NCBI GenBank assembly: GCA_020851885.1
Contig: JADZBW010000091.1
Location: 1 to 28,208 of the forward strand
DNA: 28,208 nt
Reading direction: 5' to 3'
DNA from: Fimbriimonadaceae bacterium
GTDB taxonomy: Bacteria; Armatimonadota; Fimbriimonadia; Fimbriimonadales; Fimbriimonadaceae
Shown: piece after piece, positions 1 to 8,948 of the stretch
Layout: the number at the start of each line of letters is the position of its first letter
Position numbering within the stretch: position 1 is the first letter of the stretch
Translations under genes and position numbers: made by a program
The notes under the pieces: generated by a model
What the model saw: the letters and a program-made list of their open reading frames with translations, nothing else
Database searches by the model: none
What the model was told of the DNA's origin: nothing

Positions 1-1016
1 GAAAGCGCCTCTGAAATTGCCTTGGTGAAACTTGCGAGTCTTGCATCGGACATCGAGAGCACTTCGACGACGAGCTTTGCCAGTTGCGATGCCAGTGAAT
101 CGGTAAGGGTGATCGACTCGGCGATTGCCTTGTTCGCTTCTTTCTTGATCGTGTCGCTGAGCGTGATTGCTTCTGACACCGAGTGCTCTGCCGCCTTTGC
201 AATCGTTTCGGTGATCGTCCAAACCTCTGCGACGAGTCCAATCAGAACCCGCAGCGAGCTGATGGTATCGGTGAGGCTTAGTGCATCGGTGACTAGCTTG
301 TTCGTGGCCCGAACGACCGTCTCGCCAACTGTGATCGGCTCTAAGATCAGTTTGTTCGGCGACTTCTTGATCGTGTCCGACATCGACCATGACTCGACGA
401 CCGTCGACAAGAAGATCCGAAGCCCTGCGATGGTGTCGGTGATCGTCCAAGTCTCGGAGATCAACTTGATTGCCTGCTTCTTGATCGCGTCCGACGGTTC
501 CCACGTCTCGGCGATCAGCTTGATCGGAGTCTTCTTGACGGTCTCGGTATAGGTGAGAGTCTCGGCGATGGTCCGAAGCAGCGTATCGGCAAACGCCTCG
601 CTCATCGACCACGTTTCGATGACCCTCTTGTTCGGATTTTTGGTGATCCCTTCGGTGTACGAAAGCGTCTCTGCGATCAGCTTGACGGCGAGAGCGACCC
701 GCACGTCATTGAGCGTCCAAGGCTCTTTGACGAGCTTCTTGGCCTGCCTCTTGATCGTGTCTGAGAACCCGCTCGTCAGCGTTTCGATGATGATCTTGAG
801 CAAGATGCCCTCGACATCATCTGTCAGCGAGAGCGTCTCAAGAACAATGTGATTCGCAGACCCGCCAGCCCGAAGGGTGATCGTCCACTCTTCTATGATC
901 AGCTTGGCGAATGCATGGATCTTGGAGTCAGTCAGCGAAAGGACTTCGGTGACGAACCCAGCCGGAAAGCCGATAGTGATCGTGTCGGTCGGCGCCCAGG
1001 CCTCGGAGATCAGTTT
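1..1016 (-). repeat. In-gene tandem repeat, about 54-bp period
   Basis: The 18-residue protein repeats of the partial distal tail gene correspond to a degenerate DNA repeat of about 54 bp. Recurring plus-strand words are gatcgtgtc, gcgatcagcttgatc and close variants. Occasional units of 17, 19, 20 or 21 codons show that indels keep the reading frame. Confidence 0.7.
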
Positions 1017-1154
1017 GTTCGGGTTCGATATGCAGAGTTCCCCAAAGGTGAGAAGTTCTGCGATCCCGAATACCGTCGTGCCGCCTGAATGCCCCCAGTA
1101 GGCTCTAGGACGACGACGGTGAATGCGTCCATGCCTTCGATAGATCGTCGGCAT
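1..1154 (-). CDS. Repetitive tail/fibre-like protein (partial, C-terminus outside the window)
   Basis: The minus-strand frame is open from an ATG at 1154 to the left edge, giving 384 residues with no stop, so the gene runs out of the window. After a basic N-terminus (many Arg in residues 6-17), the protein from about residue 47 onward is built from about 19 imperfect repeats of 18 residues (17-21 in places). One typical unit is KLIAETWEPSDAIKKQAI. The pattern is K-L-I/V-x-E-T/S-W/L-S/T-x-T/S-D/E-T-I-x-K. It lies at the distal end of the tail gene block, 7 bases after the preceding tail gene, which fits a fibre shaft or other elongated virion protein. I do not recognise a named family, and the role is inferred from position and repeat structure. 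The repeats also leave the opposite strand open; those plus-strand frames are shadows. Confidence 0.75.
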   Translation of the reverse strand, partial: MPTIYRRHGRIHRRRPRAYWGHSGGTTVFGIAELLTFGELCISNPNKLISEAWAPTDTITIGFPAGFVTEVLSLTDSKIHAFAKLIIEEWTITLRAGGSANHIVLETLSLTDDVEGILLKIIIETLTSGFSDTIKRQAKKLVKEPWTLNDVRVALAVKLIAETLSYTEGITKNPNKRVIETWSMSEAFADTLLRTIAETLTYTETVKKTPIKLIAETWEPSDAIKKQAIKLISETWTITDTIAGLRIFLSTVVESWSMSDTIKKSPNKLILEPITVGETVVRATNKLVTDALSLTDTISSLRVLIGLVAEVWTITETIAKAAEHSVSEAITLSDTIKKEANKAIAESITLTDSLASQLAKLVVEVLSMSDARLASFTKAISEAL

Positions 1155-1161
1155 TTACGCT

Positions 1162-1647
1162 CTACTCTTCTTCGATCCAAGCAGTGAAGCACCCTGTGAA
1201 GTCGTCTGCCGGCGTCGTCTCCATGACGATCACAAGCCCTTCCCCTTGTTTGGCCTTCGGGCAGAACCGCTCGTCTGGGTACCAGAAGTCGCATGGCGAG
1301 TTGCGCTCGTTCCAACCGATTTCGTCAAGCACAACCGCAGTGCTCGATGTGGTCGCGACCGTCGTGTCGTTTGCTCTGCAAGTTGCACCGCAAGCGACAT
1401 CGGCAGAGTCCATCGGGACGGCAGTGGCAGAAGATCCACCAGAGCCAACGGTGAACGTCGCAGGTAGCCGCTTGACGGTGATGCGAAGTCCTTCTTCGCC
1501 GGTGTCTCCAACCTCTGAGATCTGAGACAACCGAAAGCCTCTGAGCTTGATCGGCTTGTCGTCGGCAGGTTGGATCGAAAAGATGTCGGAGTTGCCTCCT
1601 GCGTTTGTGAACGTTCCGTTGTAGGTGACTGCGTAGATGCGGCTCAT
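1162..1647 (-). CDS. Small tail-associated structural protein
   Basis: This 161-residue protein starts at an ATG preceded by GGAGATAACC and lies between two tail or fibre genes. It is beta-rich, with a conserved-looking opening (MSRIYAVTYNGTFT), a central section around RGFRLSQISEVGD and a WYPDERFCPK segment near residue 125. It ends in acidic IEEE. The overall pattern resembles small proteins found beside tail fibres in many uncultured siphoviruses, but I cannot give a named family. It has no signal peptide or membrane segment. It is probably a virion decoration or receptor-contact protein, inferred from position. Six cysteines are unusual for such a short virion protein. Confidence 0.7.
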   Translation of the reverse strand: MSRIYAVTYNGTFTNAGGNSDIFSIQPADDKPIKLRGFRLSQISEVGDTGEEGLRITVKRLPATFTVGSGGSSATAVPMDSADVACGATCRANDTTVATTSSTAVVLDEIGWNERNSPCDFWYPDERFCPKAKQGEGLVIVMETTPADDFTGCFTAWIEEE

Positions 1648-1656
1648 GGGCTTTGG

Positions 1657-2175
1657 TTATCTCCTTCGAAAGAAGCGGGTGACTCGTCGGTACGGTGGTT
1701 GTGCGGGCAGCGGTGCATCAGGGCACTCAAACCATGCCTGACTGCATGAAACGGTGTTAAACGACGACCCTGACTCGAATTCCAAGTACAGATCGTTGTA
1801 GTTGCTGATCGCGTTAGCTTCGCCGGCCGAGAGCGTGTAAGAGTAATCAGCAAAACTTGTCGAAAGCGTTGCCGTGGTCAGCGTTGCGATCGGCGAGCCT
1901 GCGCCGGTCGGATTGCCTTGATACAGAATGACCGTGACGGTGCCCGCTGCCGTCGACCCCTTGCATCTGGCCCAAATCTTGTGGCCTGAACTCGATACCG
2001 GGTCGGTGACGTTGCTGAGCGTGACGACGCCATCAGGCGAAGGCGATGTGCCAGCCTGCGAGATATAGTCGGCATCGTTGGCAGAGGACTCGTCGAGAAC
2101 CGAAAACAGGTTCGCCCCGGTGCTACTCCACCCGCCGACTTGGATGTCGGCATCTGGCCTTGCGTTTTGTGCCAT
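1657..2175 (-). CDS. Putative receptor-binding or carbohydrate-binding tail protein
   Basis: This 172-residue protein starts at ATG 2175, 3 bases after the stop of the large tail protein. It is rich in Ser, Thr, Gly and Ala with alternating hydrophobic residues. The pattern from residue 30 to 145 (a GHKIWARCKG strand, then VTVILYQGN, then YNDLYLEFES) is what one expects of a jelly-roll or lectin-like beta-sandwich. The C-terminus is a short Pro/Arg tail (PYRRVTRFFRRR). It sits between the 904-residue tip protein and the fibre genes. A virion surface domain is inferred; no specific family is recognised. Confidence 0.65.
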   Translation of the reverse strand: MAQNARPDADIQVGGWSSTGANLFSVLDESSANDADYISQAGTSPSPDGVVTLSNVTDPVSSSGHKIWARCKGSTAAGTVTVILYQGNPTGAGSPIATLTTATLSTSFADYSYTLSAGEANAISNYNDLYLEFESGSSFNTVSCSQAWFECPDAPLPAQPPYRRVTRFFRRR

Positions 2176-2178
2176 GGG

Positions 2179-4893
2179 TTATGCGAAGTTCCTGCCCGAT
2201 GGTCCGATGTACTCAAACAGATCGCCTGATTGGATGCAGCAAGCCACGATGCGCTGAACGCCGCCCTGCTCGATCGACTCATCCACCGCGAGCCCGTCGT
2301 TATCGACCCCTGGGATTGCGGTGAACTCTGCTTCAAGTTCGTTCAAGGCATTGTCGAAGATGACGCCCTTGACGTCAGTTCCGCCGTCGATCCAGTAGAC
2401 GAAGTGATTGCCCTGCCTGCCTATGCAAACTGCGGGCATGGAAGCCTCGCCCGATGTGCTGATCTGTGTTGCCACGCTGAACGTTTGCCCTTCGTCTTCG
2501 GTGTAGTGGCGAACAATGTCGCCGTCGTTGGTTTCAAGCCAGATATAAACCCGCTGCCCTTTGCGGAATTTGTCCACCTGCAACGCGATCGATCTGGCCT
2601 CTAAGCCGGTTTCGATGTCGTCCCAGTCGAGCGAGTTATCCGAGATACCGAACCAGACAATGCCGTCGTCTCTGATCTGCGCCCGGTAATGCCGGAGCGA
2701 TGCCGAAACGTCATAAGCGATCTTTGATCGGCCAATCGAGACGCCGCCAACGTAGACATGATAGCGACGACCGATCGCGACGAGATCGTAATAGGCCTTC
2801 GTCTGTGGCGAGCTGTGCCGCGGCACGAAGTGCTCGACGTCGAGTGCATGCGGGACCGTGCGCTCATACCTGGAATTCGGCAGCACCTGCGAGCCGAACC
2901 CGTAAGAGTCGACCGGGTAATCGTAGGTGAAGATCGGATCAGCCGGGCTTGTGATTCTGACTTCGGTTGCAGATCCATTAACCGCAGTCGCCGCCGCTTC
3001 ATTGCCCCATACGTGCAAGGCAATGACTTCGTTGTCGTCCCAATTCAGTTCCCATCGACCGTAGAAGGCGCCGTACCCTGCACTCGAGGAAAGCGAGCCA
3101 TGCAGTTCGCAGACGCCCGTGGCATCTTGATCGGGCTGCAGGTCGAAGTCTGGTTGCTGAACGTCTAGTTCGCGAACCGGCCTGAGTTCCATCGATGATG
3201 CCGGAGCATGAGACGGCAGGCTGTAATTCGTCCCGACAATGGTCATGCCCTGCTTGGTGTTAAGCAGTCCGACCAATCCCGAGAGCGTCGAGCCGTTGCC
3301 AACCCTGAAAGCATCTCGGCCGTCGACGTGGCCGGCCATGAAGTGCGACAACTCGCTCGATGCACCATCGTCTGAGCCCGCCCGATGCGAGAGCCTCGCG
3401 ATGTCCTTGACGGCCATTCGAAGATCGGTGACTTCGACGGTGGCATCTGAGAACAAGAGCCGAACCGAGTAGATCGATCTGAGCCCCGAGAACCTCGATG
3501 ATGCCGCCGTTGTCTCGACTTGCTGTGCCTGGTTGTAACTCTCCAGCCGTGGGAACGAAGACGCCGGCGAGCCCGCGATCAACGACGGCCGAAGCGTGTC
3601 GATGTAGGCAGTGCCCGTACCGCTCAGGATGCCCGCAGAGAACGTCTTAACGACATCGGGCGACCCGAAGGACGCTGCGACCACTTCGACCGTCACGTTG
3701 GGCGATCCATCAGCGACGTCGTAATCGAAAGCGAGGTACCGATAAGGTGATCCGCTCACGATTGGCGACAGAACGGCCGTAAACGTGCCTGTAGCATCGC
3801 CTGCCGTTAGATTGTCGCCGACTGCGCTTGCACCGTCTCCCTGCGCTGCCCACGCCGCATGCGTGAGGTCTTTGGTGCTTGGCAGTTGGACCGTTGCGAA
3901 CTCGACATCTCTCGAATCGGAATCATCCGAGAAGAGGTGATTGATGTTTCGCTCGATCGGGTTTGCGATCTCTTCGTATAGGTAAGAGCCTGGCGTCTCG
4001 CCAAACGCTGCATATCGCCAATAGATGCTGACGTTGGTCGCCCAACTCTTTACCGGAGCGTCGAACGAGTAGGTATGAAACGTCGTGGTCGATGTTCGCA
4101 GAAGCGCACTCAGCGCAGAGCACCTCTTGACGACCGTAAACTCGTCGTCGACTGGTGTGTTTGCCTCTTGGATGAAGTCGAGGAAGTCGGTCGAACCGTT
4201 GATCGTTCCCGGGGTGTCGTAGATGTCGCCGAAGACCAAGATGACCGGTTTGACGAGTTGGTTGCCATCCAGATCGATCGGCTTGAACTTGACTCGGTAC
4301 TTGGTTTGCGGGTGAACGTTCGCCGTGATCGATGCCTGAGACCCGATCGATGGCGGCGCGACTGCATACAGGCTTGCGCTCGTTGCTTCGACCCCGTAGC
4401 CGTTCTGGAAGTAAGAGTGCTCTTCAAATACAGCGGCTTCCCCGAATATTTCAGCCCATTCGAGCCGCATACTTCCCGACAGACCGTTTGGCGATGGCGG
4501 CGCGATGCTTGCCGTAAACTCGAACGCATCCGAGATCAAGCAGTCTGCCGGCAGATGGCCAAGAGCCGTGGCGATCGTCGTCGTCGTGACGTATGTGACC
4601 GATGCAGGTTTGTCTAATCGCTCGTAGACTTCGGTGACCGTCGCCGTGCCAGCCGGGTCAAATCCGTTTTGCGCGACCGTCGCAAAGCTGTATTCGGCAT
4701 CGAATGTCGCTTCGATCGTAACGTTGCGGCGCCAAACGTATGGGGTGTTGACATTCAGCCCGCCGAGCCCCATGAACGGGGTTGCGTGTTGCCGGTAGTT
4801 CTGCGTAGTGGGCCAAGCAAGGGCAGGAAAGGCAGTCTGGACCGAGTGCAATTCTTGGAGTTCCAAGATCACGATCGACGAACTAAACGGCAT
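2179..4893 (-). CDS. Large tail tip/fibre protein with an Asp-box
   Basis: This 904-residue protein is beta-rich throughout with no membrane segments. The C-terminal third contains an Asp-box-like motif, TEDEGQTF (residues 798-805). That is the S/T-x-D-x-G-x-T-F/W signature of BNR/sialidase-type beta-propellers, so a propeller domain is likely in about residues 620-900. The gene follows the 44-codon gene with a one-base overlap, downstream of the tape measure and hub-like genes. This is the usual place for the tail tip, baseplate or central fibre. Enzymatic activity on host glycans is possible, but one Asp-box marks the fold rather than catalysis. Start ATG 4893. Confidence 0.75.
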   Translation of the reverse strand: MPFSSSIVILELQELHSVQTAFPALAWPTTQNYRQHATPFMGLGGLNVNTPYVWRRNVTIEATFDAEYSFATVAQNGFDPAGTATVTEVYERLDKPASVTYVTTTTIATALGHLPADCLISDAFEFTASIAPPSPNGLSGSMRLEWAEIFGEAAVFEEHSYFQNGYGVEATSASLYAVAPPSIGSQASITANVHPQTKYRVKFKPIDLDGNQLVKPVILVFGDIYDTPGTINGSTDFLDFIQEANTPVDDEFTVVKRCSALSALLRTSTTTFHTYSFDAPVKSWATNVSIYWRYAAFGETPGSYLYEEIANPIERNINHLFSDDSDSRDVEFATVQLPSTKDLTHAAWAAQGDGASAVGDNLTAGDATGTFTAVLSPIVSGSPYRYLAFDYDVADGSPNVTVEVVAASFGSPDVVKTFSAGILSGTGTAYIDTLRPSLIAGSPASSFPRLESYNQAQQVETTAASSRFSGLRSIYSVRLLFSDATVEVTDLRMAVKDIARLSHRAGSDDGASSELSHFMAGHVDGRDAFRVGNGSTLSGLVGLLNTKQGMTIVGTNYSLPSHAPASSMELRPVRELDVQQPDFDLQPDQDATGVCELHGSLSSSAGYGAFYGRWELNWDDNEVIALHVWGNEAAATAVNGSATEVRITSPADPIFTYDYPVDSYGFGSQVLPNSRYERTVPHALDVEHFVPRHSSPQTKAYYDLVAIGRRYHVYVGGVSIGRSKIAYDVSASLRHYRAQIRDDGIVWFGISDNSLDWDDIETGLEARSIALQVDKFRKGQRVYIWLETNDGDIVRHYTEDEGQTFSVATQISTSGEASMPAVCIGRQGNHFVYWIDGGTDVKGVIFDNALNELEAEFTAIPGVDNDGLAVDESIEQGGVQRIVACCIQSGDLFEYIGPSGRNFA

Positions 4894-5027
4894 TACGGCA
4901 GCTTCTTAACAGTCTTGGGTTGCTTCTTGGCCAGCAGTTCCCAGTTCGGACGCCTGACGACTTTATTGACCGATCTGAGCTCATGCCTGCGCACGATCGA
5001 TTCGAGGTCTACGTTTGGCTTTCTCAA
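4893..5027 (-). CDS. Small basic tail-region protein (44 aa, TTG start)
   Basis: A short frame between the hub-like protein and the large tip protein encodes 44 residues, very rich in Lys and Arg (ends KKQPKTVKKLP). The best start is TTG at 5027. It overlaps the upstream stop as TTGA and has GGAGG about 9 bases ahead. The stop overlaps the next ATG by one base. Tight packing on both sides and a strong ribosome-binding site support a real gene. Function unknown. Confidence 0.55.
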   Translation of the reverse strand: MRKPNVDLESIVRRHELRSVNKVVRRPNWELLAKKQPKTVKKLP

Positions 5028-7204
5028 TCTCCAACCCTCCGCAGGCAATAGGACGACTCGCGCCAGCGCCAACCAGTCGTCTCGCTGTATTCGTGGTCGA
5101 ACGTCGCTCGCAGCGAGAGCACCCGGTACCGGCCTTGTCCGTCTAGCCTGATGTCTCTGCCCCTCCAGATCGGGATCAGATCGGAGTCCAAGAGGAACTC
5201 GCAAGTAATCTCAGAGAGTCTTTGCACCGGCGTCAACCGCTCGTAAAGCAATGTCGCCGCCCGGTCGCAAACGTCTTGAGAGTTGATCGCAGGCTCAAGC
5301 AGTCCGTACCGTCTCGGTTCCCCTAGCCAGTTCTCAGGTCTTGATGCGACGGCGAGTGTCGGGTCCTGGCTCGATTCGTCCGGGTAATGCGATTGGATCG
5401 GCCGGCGCGATCTTGGATCCCAACCGGTGACGCGAATGTCGTTTGCTTCTGGCTCAAGTCGCCTTTCGGTGAACGATCTGAAGACGTGCTTCCATGCGTC
5501 GACTTCGAGAATTCCATTGTCGATCGCATCTTGGCGAGACGGATAGAGCGTGATCGCCTCGCCTCGAAGGTCCAAGGACTCTGGCGATTTGAAGACGAAC
5601 TTGATGCCGCCCGTCGTCGGTTCGAATCCCCAATGATAGGTCGCTGCGTAGTCTTCGATTAGGCGCTGAATCCATTCGGCAGCGGTGTCGCCGATCTCGA
5701 TGACAACGTTGAAGTCGCCTGCCTTGTCCTGCGGGATGTCGTCAAGGTAGAAATCCGGGTCGTCGAGATCTACGTCTTCAATTCCAGCCCGATCAAGGCA
5801 GAACGTCAGCGCATCAGACAGCCGATATCCGTCGAGCACTTGCCGCTCGCGGAACATGTAATTCTCTAAGGCTTTCCATCGATCGCGAACCTCTAACCGA
5901 GCCCGCTGCGATGCGTCCGATGTGGACATATCCCACTCCGGAGCGCCTCCGATGCCGTCTATTAGAACCGAACCTACAGAAACCTCAATGGGGCGGTTCG
6001 TGATCTTGCGAAGATCGGCAACAGTGCCTTCGGCGTCTTCCGGACCAATCACGGTGATACTTACGGAAACGCTTGTCGGGTCGTCAGGGACTTCGAGGTC
6101 GACCGATTCAACCCACGGCGTGAGATCGGTTGGATCGTTGGCTGTGTTTTCTATGATTGCTTGATATGCAACCTGAGCGCCATAGACAAACGGCGTGTAT
6201 GCCCCGTCACCGGTGAGAGTGGCCTTGATCCTGACTTTCTTGCTGTTGCCATCAGGTACGAATGGCGTCCCGCTTGGGTTAATCAGGATTGCTTTCGTTG
6301 TTGCTGTCGGAGCTCCACCAAATGGAGGGTCGCCGTAGATCCGAAAGTTCTGTCCGGCGCCGCCCGCGAACGCTGCATTATCGAATGTCTCAAGGGTGTC
6401 GCTGACGCTCGGCGCTTCGCTGAGTTGAAAGTCGTCGCTCGTCGCGTACCCAGTCGTGTTGTATTGCAACGGTGCGATCTGAATCTTCGCCGTCGCCGTT
6501 GGCAAGTCGACCCAGAAGACGCCGGCCGGTGTGATTACAGGATCGGTATCGCTCTCCTCGATGTCGTCGAATACATGACTGAACCCGTTGCCGTTGCGCG
6601 AAAGCACGATCAGCTCTCGTCGCCTTCCAGGGATCAGAAGCAAGCCGTATTCGCTCGCCCCGATATTCGTGCCGCTAATTGCTCCCGAGACGTTGTAGAT
6701 GCCAACGAGACTGGCATCCTTCCATATCTCCAGGTCGCCGCCCGAGTACAAGCGAAGCCCGATGCGTCCGGACAGGTTATAGACCGGATTGTTGCCCCAA
6801 CCGAACTCTGCGAGAACGAAGTTATCGCCCGCCGAGTAGTTGAAAATCGAAAGGTAGATGCCCCGGTTCTTGCCCAGGCTCGGCGTCATGAGCCAACCTG
6901 CCGCCGCCTGATTGCTCGAAAGCCACGGCCCCGCGGCGACAGTAGCGAGCGAATAATCGTTCGACCAATTCGCTGCCGTCTCGAAGGTCAGATCAGCCTT
7001 TGCGTACTTGGCATAGATGCCGGTGTTGAGCGTGTACCAAGCGTCGTACAGTGGCCCAGGCCTTAGCATGAGCGTGTTGGTAACCGGGTCGATAAACGTA
7101 TCTTGGTATTCGTAGCCGTTCAGTTCGTAGCCGGCAGCGATCACGCTGATCCGATCTTGCGACAGCCGCTTTTGCGCGTGGTCGAATATGGTGCTGAGTG
7201 CCAT
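5024..7204 (-). CDS. Tail hub/baseplate-like protein
   Basis: This 726-residue protein starts at ATG 7204, 3 bases after the tape-measure stop. The N-terminal half (about 50-260) is beta-rich and looks like a concanavalin-type or other sandwich domain. The C-terminal part (about 350-726) contains a section around ITVIGPEDAEGTVADLRKIT and an acidic stretch with WIQRLIEDYAATYHWGFEP. This is reminiscent of tail hub proteins (gp27/gpD-like) that plug the tail tube. Position directly after the tape measure supports a distal-tail or hub role. It may combine a distal-tail-like domain and a hub domain in one chain. Assignment is by position and general pattern, not a diagnostic motif. Confidence 0.65.
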   Translation of the reverse strand: MALSTIFDHAQKRLSQDRISVIAAGYELNGYEYQDTFIDPVTNTLMLRPGPLYDAWYTLNTGIYAKYAKADLTFETAANWSNDYSLATVAAGPWLSSNQAAAGWLMTPSLGKNRGIYLSIFNYSAGDNFVLAEFGWGNNPVYNLSGRIGLRLYSGGDLEIWKDASLVGIYNVSGAISGTNIGASEYGLLLIPGRRRELIVLSRNGNGFSHVFDDIEESDTDPVITPAGVFWVDLPTATAKIQIAPLQYNTTGYATSDDFQLSEAPSVSDTLETFDNAAFAGGAGQNFRIYGDPPFGGAPTATTKAILINPSGTPFVPDGNSKKVRIKATLTGDGAYTPFVYGAQVAYQAIIENTANDPTDLTPWVESVDLEVPDDPTSVSVSITVIGPEDAEGTVADLRKITNRPIEVSVGSVLIDGIGGAPEWDMSTSDASQRARLEVRDRWKALENYMFRERQVLDGYRLSDALTFCLDRAGIEDVDLDDPDFYLDDIPQDKAGDFNVVIEIGDTAAEWIQRLIEDYAATYHWGFEPTTGGIKFVFKSPESLDLRGEAITLYPSRQDAIDNGILEVDAWKHVFRSFTERRLEPEANDIRVTGWDPRSRRPIQSHYPDESSQDPTLAVASRPENWLGEPRRYGLLEPAINSQDVCDRAATLLYERLTPVQRLSEITCEFLLDSDLIPIWRGRDIRLDGQGRYRVLSLRATFDHEYSETTGWRWRESSYCLRRVGD

Positions 7205-7207
7205 GGA

Positions 7208-8824
7208 TTACCGTGTGACTCTTGCCCTGGAAAGCATGCCCTGCATCACTGCGCCGCCTGTTTGTTGCTCAACCGCCGCAACGAGGTAGCGAATGGCATC
7301 TTCCACCTTCGACCCGCCATTGCGTTGACGTTTCATGGCACCTAACTCGACGGGAGTGATTCCCATGTTTCCAAACGTTCCGCCGCCTAGAATCGCTTTT
7401 TGGAGATCTTTCATGGTCTCGGTGTTCCTGGCCGTCTGAGCGGTACTTAAAGCAATCCTGCCTATGTTGTCTTCAGCCTTAAAGGTGAACCCGCCTTTAC
7501 TGGTGTCATTGATGCCTTTATTTGAGAACTCACCGAAACCTTTGAGGATATCGTCCGCTCGTTTGCCGACTCCGCCGAATACCTTGCCCCAAACCGGGTC
7601 ACTGGAGTTTCCGCCACCTGCGCCAAGCAGTGGGATTCGCCCAAAGGACTGATCTGGGTCTGCCCATGGATCAACATCTCCCCTCAGAACACGTGAGATC
7701 TTTGAGTTATACATGTCCTCAAAGACCTTGATCACCTTGTTGAGATTCTCAATGAACGAGTTGATCGACTTGCGAGCGTCCTCGATCTTAATCTTGATGA
7801 AAGCCATCGCGGTTGCAACAATAGTCGGTAAGGCCTCGAAGCCAGCGGTGATCAATGCCGCAATGCGAATGGCGATATTCTCCATCGACTTCATTCCGCC
7901 AATGGATTCGAGAATGCCAGAGGCAACCTTTCCGAAAACGTCTTGAGATTCCAGGTAATCGAAGAAAGAGACGACCTTATCAAGCGTTGGCAGAAAGAAC
8001 TCATTGAGCGCGTTGCCAATCTGAGCAATGATGCGGAACGCCACGTCCCCGAAGTTCTCGAAGCTGTTCTTAGCTCCACCCATCGCCTTCGGGAGCGTCT
8101 CCACTGCGTCGATGATCCGCATGATGAACTCTTGAGTTCCCATGCCCATCTTTTGAAGCGACTCGGTGTTAGCAGTACCGAATGCTTGAAGCATCAACTG
8201 CCTAATCTGAGGTACCCGCTCTGCGATCTGGTTGATTTCTTCGGCTGATACTTCGCTCTTGGTAGCGATTTGCGTCAACGCTAGCAACACGCCATCCAGG
8301 TCGTCTTTGCCCCCACCAACGGCAGCCAGCGCGTTCCCAAAGCCCATCATGGCCCGTTCTGCTAGGCGAGCATCGAATCCTGCCGCCCTGAGCCTAGTTG
8401 CGCCCTGAATGGCCTCCTCAAACCCAAGCCCCGGTAGTCTTGCGATCTCCTTGATACGTTTGAGTGTCTCCTCGAATTCCTCGGATGTCTTTGTGTAGAC
8501 CCTAAGCCCAAGCTTCAACGCCTCCAGATCGGCAGCGGTCTTCATGGCGTAGCCGCCAAAACCAATTAAAGCGACTCCCGCTGCGGCACCAACAATTGCA
8601 ACAGCCTTAAGAATGCCTAACAGATCCTGCAATCCTGGGATTGCGCTGTCCATCTCTGCAGTGGCGAACTTTAGGCTATTAGCAAACCCGTCCATACCTT
8701 GGCCGGTACCGGGCATGACTGCTGTATTGAGTTGCTTCGTCTGGTGAGCGATTTTCTTAACCGCAGACGTGTATTTGTCATCGACACTAAACGTCGTGAT
8801 GAACTCTTCCGTAGTTCTTGCCAT
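7208..8824 (-). CDS. Tail tape-measure protein
   Basis: This 538-residue, mainly helical protein lies directly after the tail chaperone gene pair. A hydrophobic Gly/Ala-rich segment (residues 74-94) is followed by a section of the tape-measure N-terminal domain type: LGLRVYTKTSEEFEETLKRI, then GFEEAIQGATRLRAAGFD, then KSEVSAEEINQIAERVP. Tape-measure proteins set tail length and enter the host envelope during DNA injection. At 538 residues this one is short for the family, so a short tail is expected. Start ATG 8824; no good ribosome-binding site is seen. Confidence rests on both sequence pattern and position. Confidence 0.9.
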   Translation of the reverse strand: MARTTEEFITTFSVDDKYTSAVKKIAHQTKQLNTAVMPGTGQGMDGFANSLKFATAEMDSAIPGLQDLLGILKAVAIVGAAAGVALIGFGGYAMKTAADLEALKLGLRVYTKTSEEFEETLKRIKEIARLPGLGFEEAIQGATRLRAAGFDARLAERAMMGFGNALAAVGGGKDDLDGVLLALTQIATKSEVSAEEINQIAERVPQIRQLMLQAFGTANTESLQKMGMGTQEFIMRIIDAVETLPKAMGGAKNSFENFGDVAFRIIAQIGNALNEFFLPTLDKVVSFFDYLESQDVFGKVASGILESIGGMKSMENIAIRIAALITAGFEALPTIVATAMAFIKIKIEDARKSINSFIENLNKVIKVFEDMYNSKISRVLRGDVDPWADPDQSFGRIPLLGAGGGNSSDPVWGKVFGGVGKRADDILKGFGEFSNKGINDTSKGGFTFKAEDNIGRIALSTAQTARNTETMKDLQKAILGGGTFGNMGITPVELGAMKRQRNGGSKVEDAIRYLVAAVEQQTGGAVMQGMLSRARVTR

Positions 8825-8834
8825 AATGCGTCAC

Positions 8835-8948
8835 ATGAATCAAGGACAACCCAATCCCTTTAAGCTAGTTGGGCTGATTGCGCTAGGAGTCTTTTTAGGC
8901 CTGGTGCTTTTCTGCGGTGGCTTAATATTGTTGGGCTCGTGGCACTAG
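8835..8948 (+). CDS. Possible 37-aa single-pass membrane protein, opposite strand
   Basis: A plus-strand frame from ATG 8835 (an in-frame ATG also lies at 8826) encodes 37 residues. Residues 11-34 are a continuous Leu/Gly/Val/Phe hydrophobic helix ending in GSWH. It fills the gap between the tape-measure start (8824) and the end of the frameshifted chaperone (8949), where the minus strand has no gene. No clear ribosome-binding site is seen. It could be a small phage membrane protein, such as an exclusion or lysis modulator, or a chance frame. Confidence 0.35.
   Translation: MNQGQPNPFKLVGLIALGVFLGLVLFCGGLILLGSWH

Noticed and set aside
22..852. Long plus-strand open frames rich in Ser and Val over the first 850 bases
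   Set aside because: They are the antisense of the 18-residue repeat gene; the repeat codons (ATC, ACG, CTC, GAC) contain no stops when read backwards. The minus frame has the coherent repeat protein and an operon position.
4075..4617. A 180-codon plus-strand open frame
   Set aside because: Antisense to the 904-residue tail protein, Arg/Asp-rich shadow composition.
6161..7066. A 301-codon plus-strand open frame
   Set aside because: Antisense to the hub-like tail gene, Arg/Val-rich composition typical of shadow frames, no ribosome-binding site.
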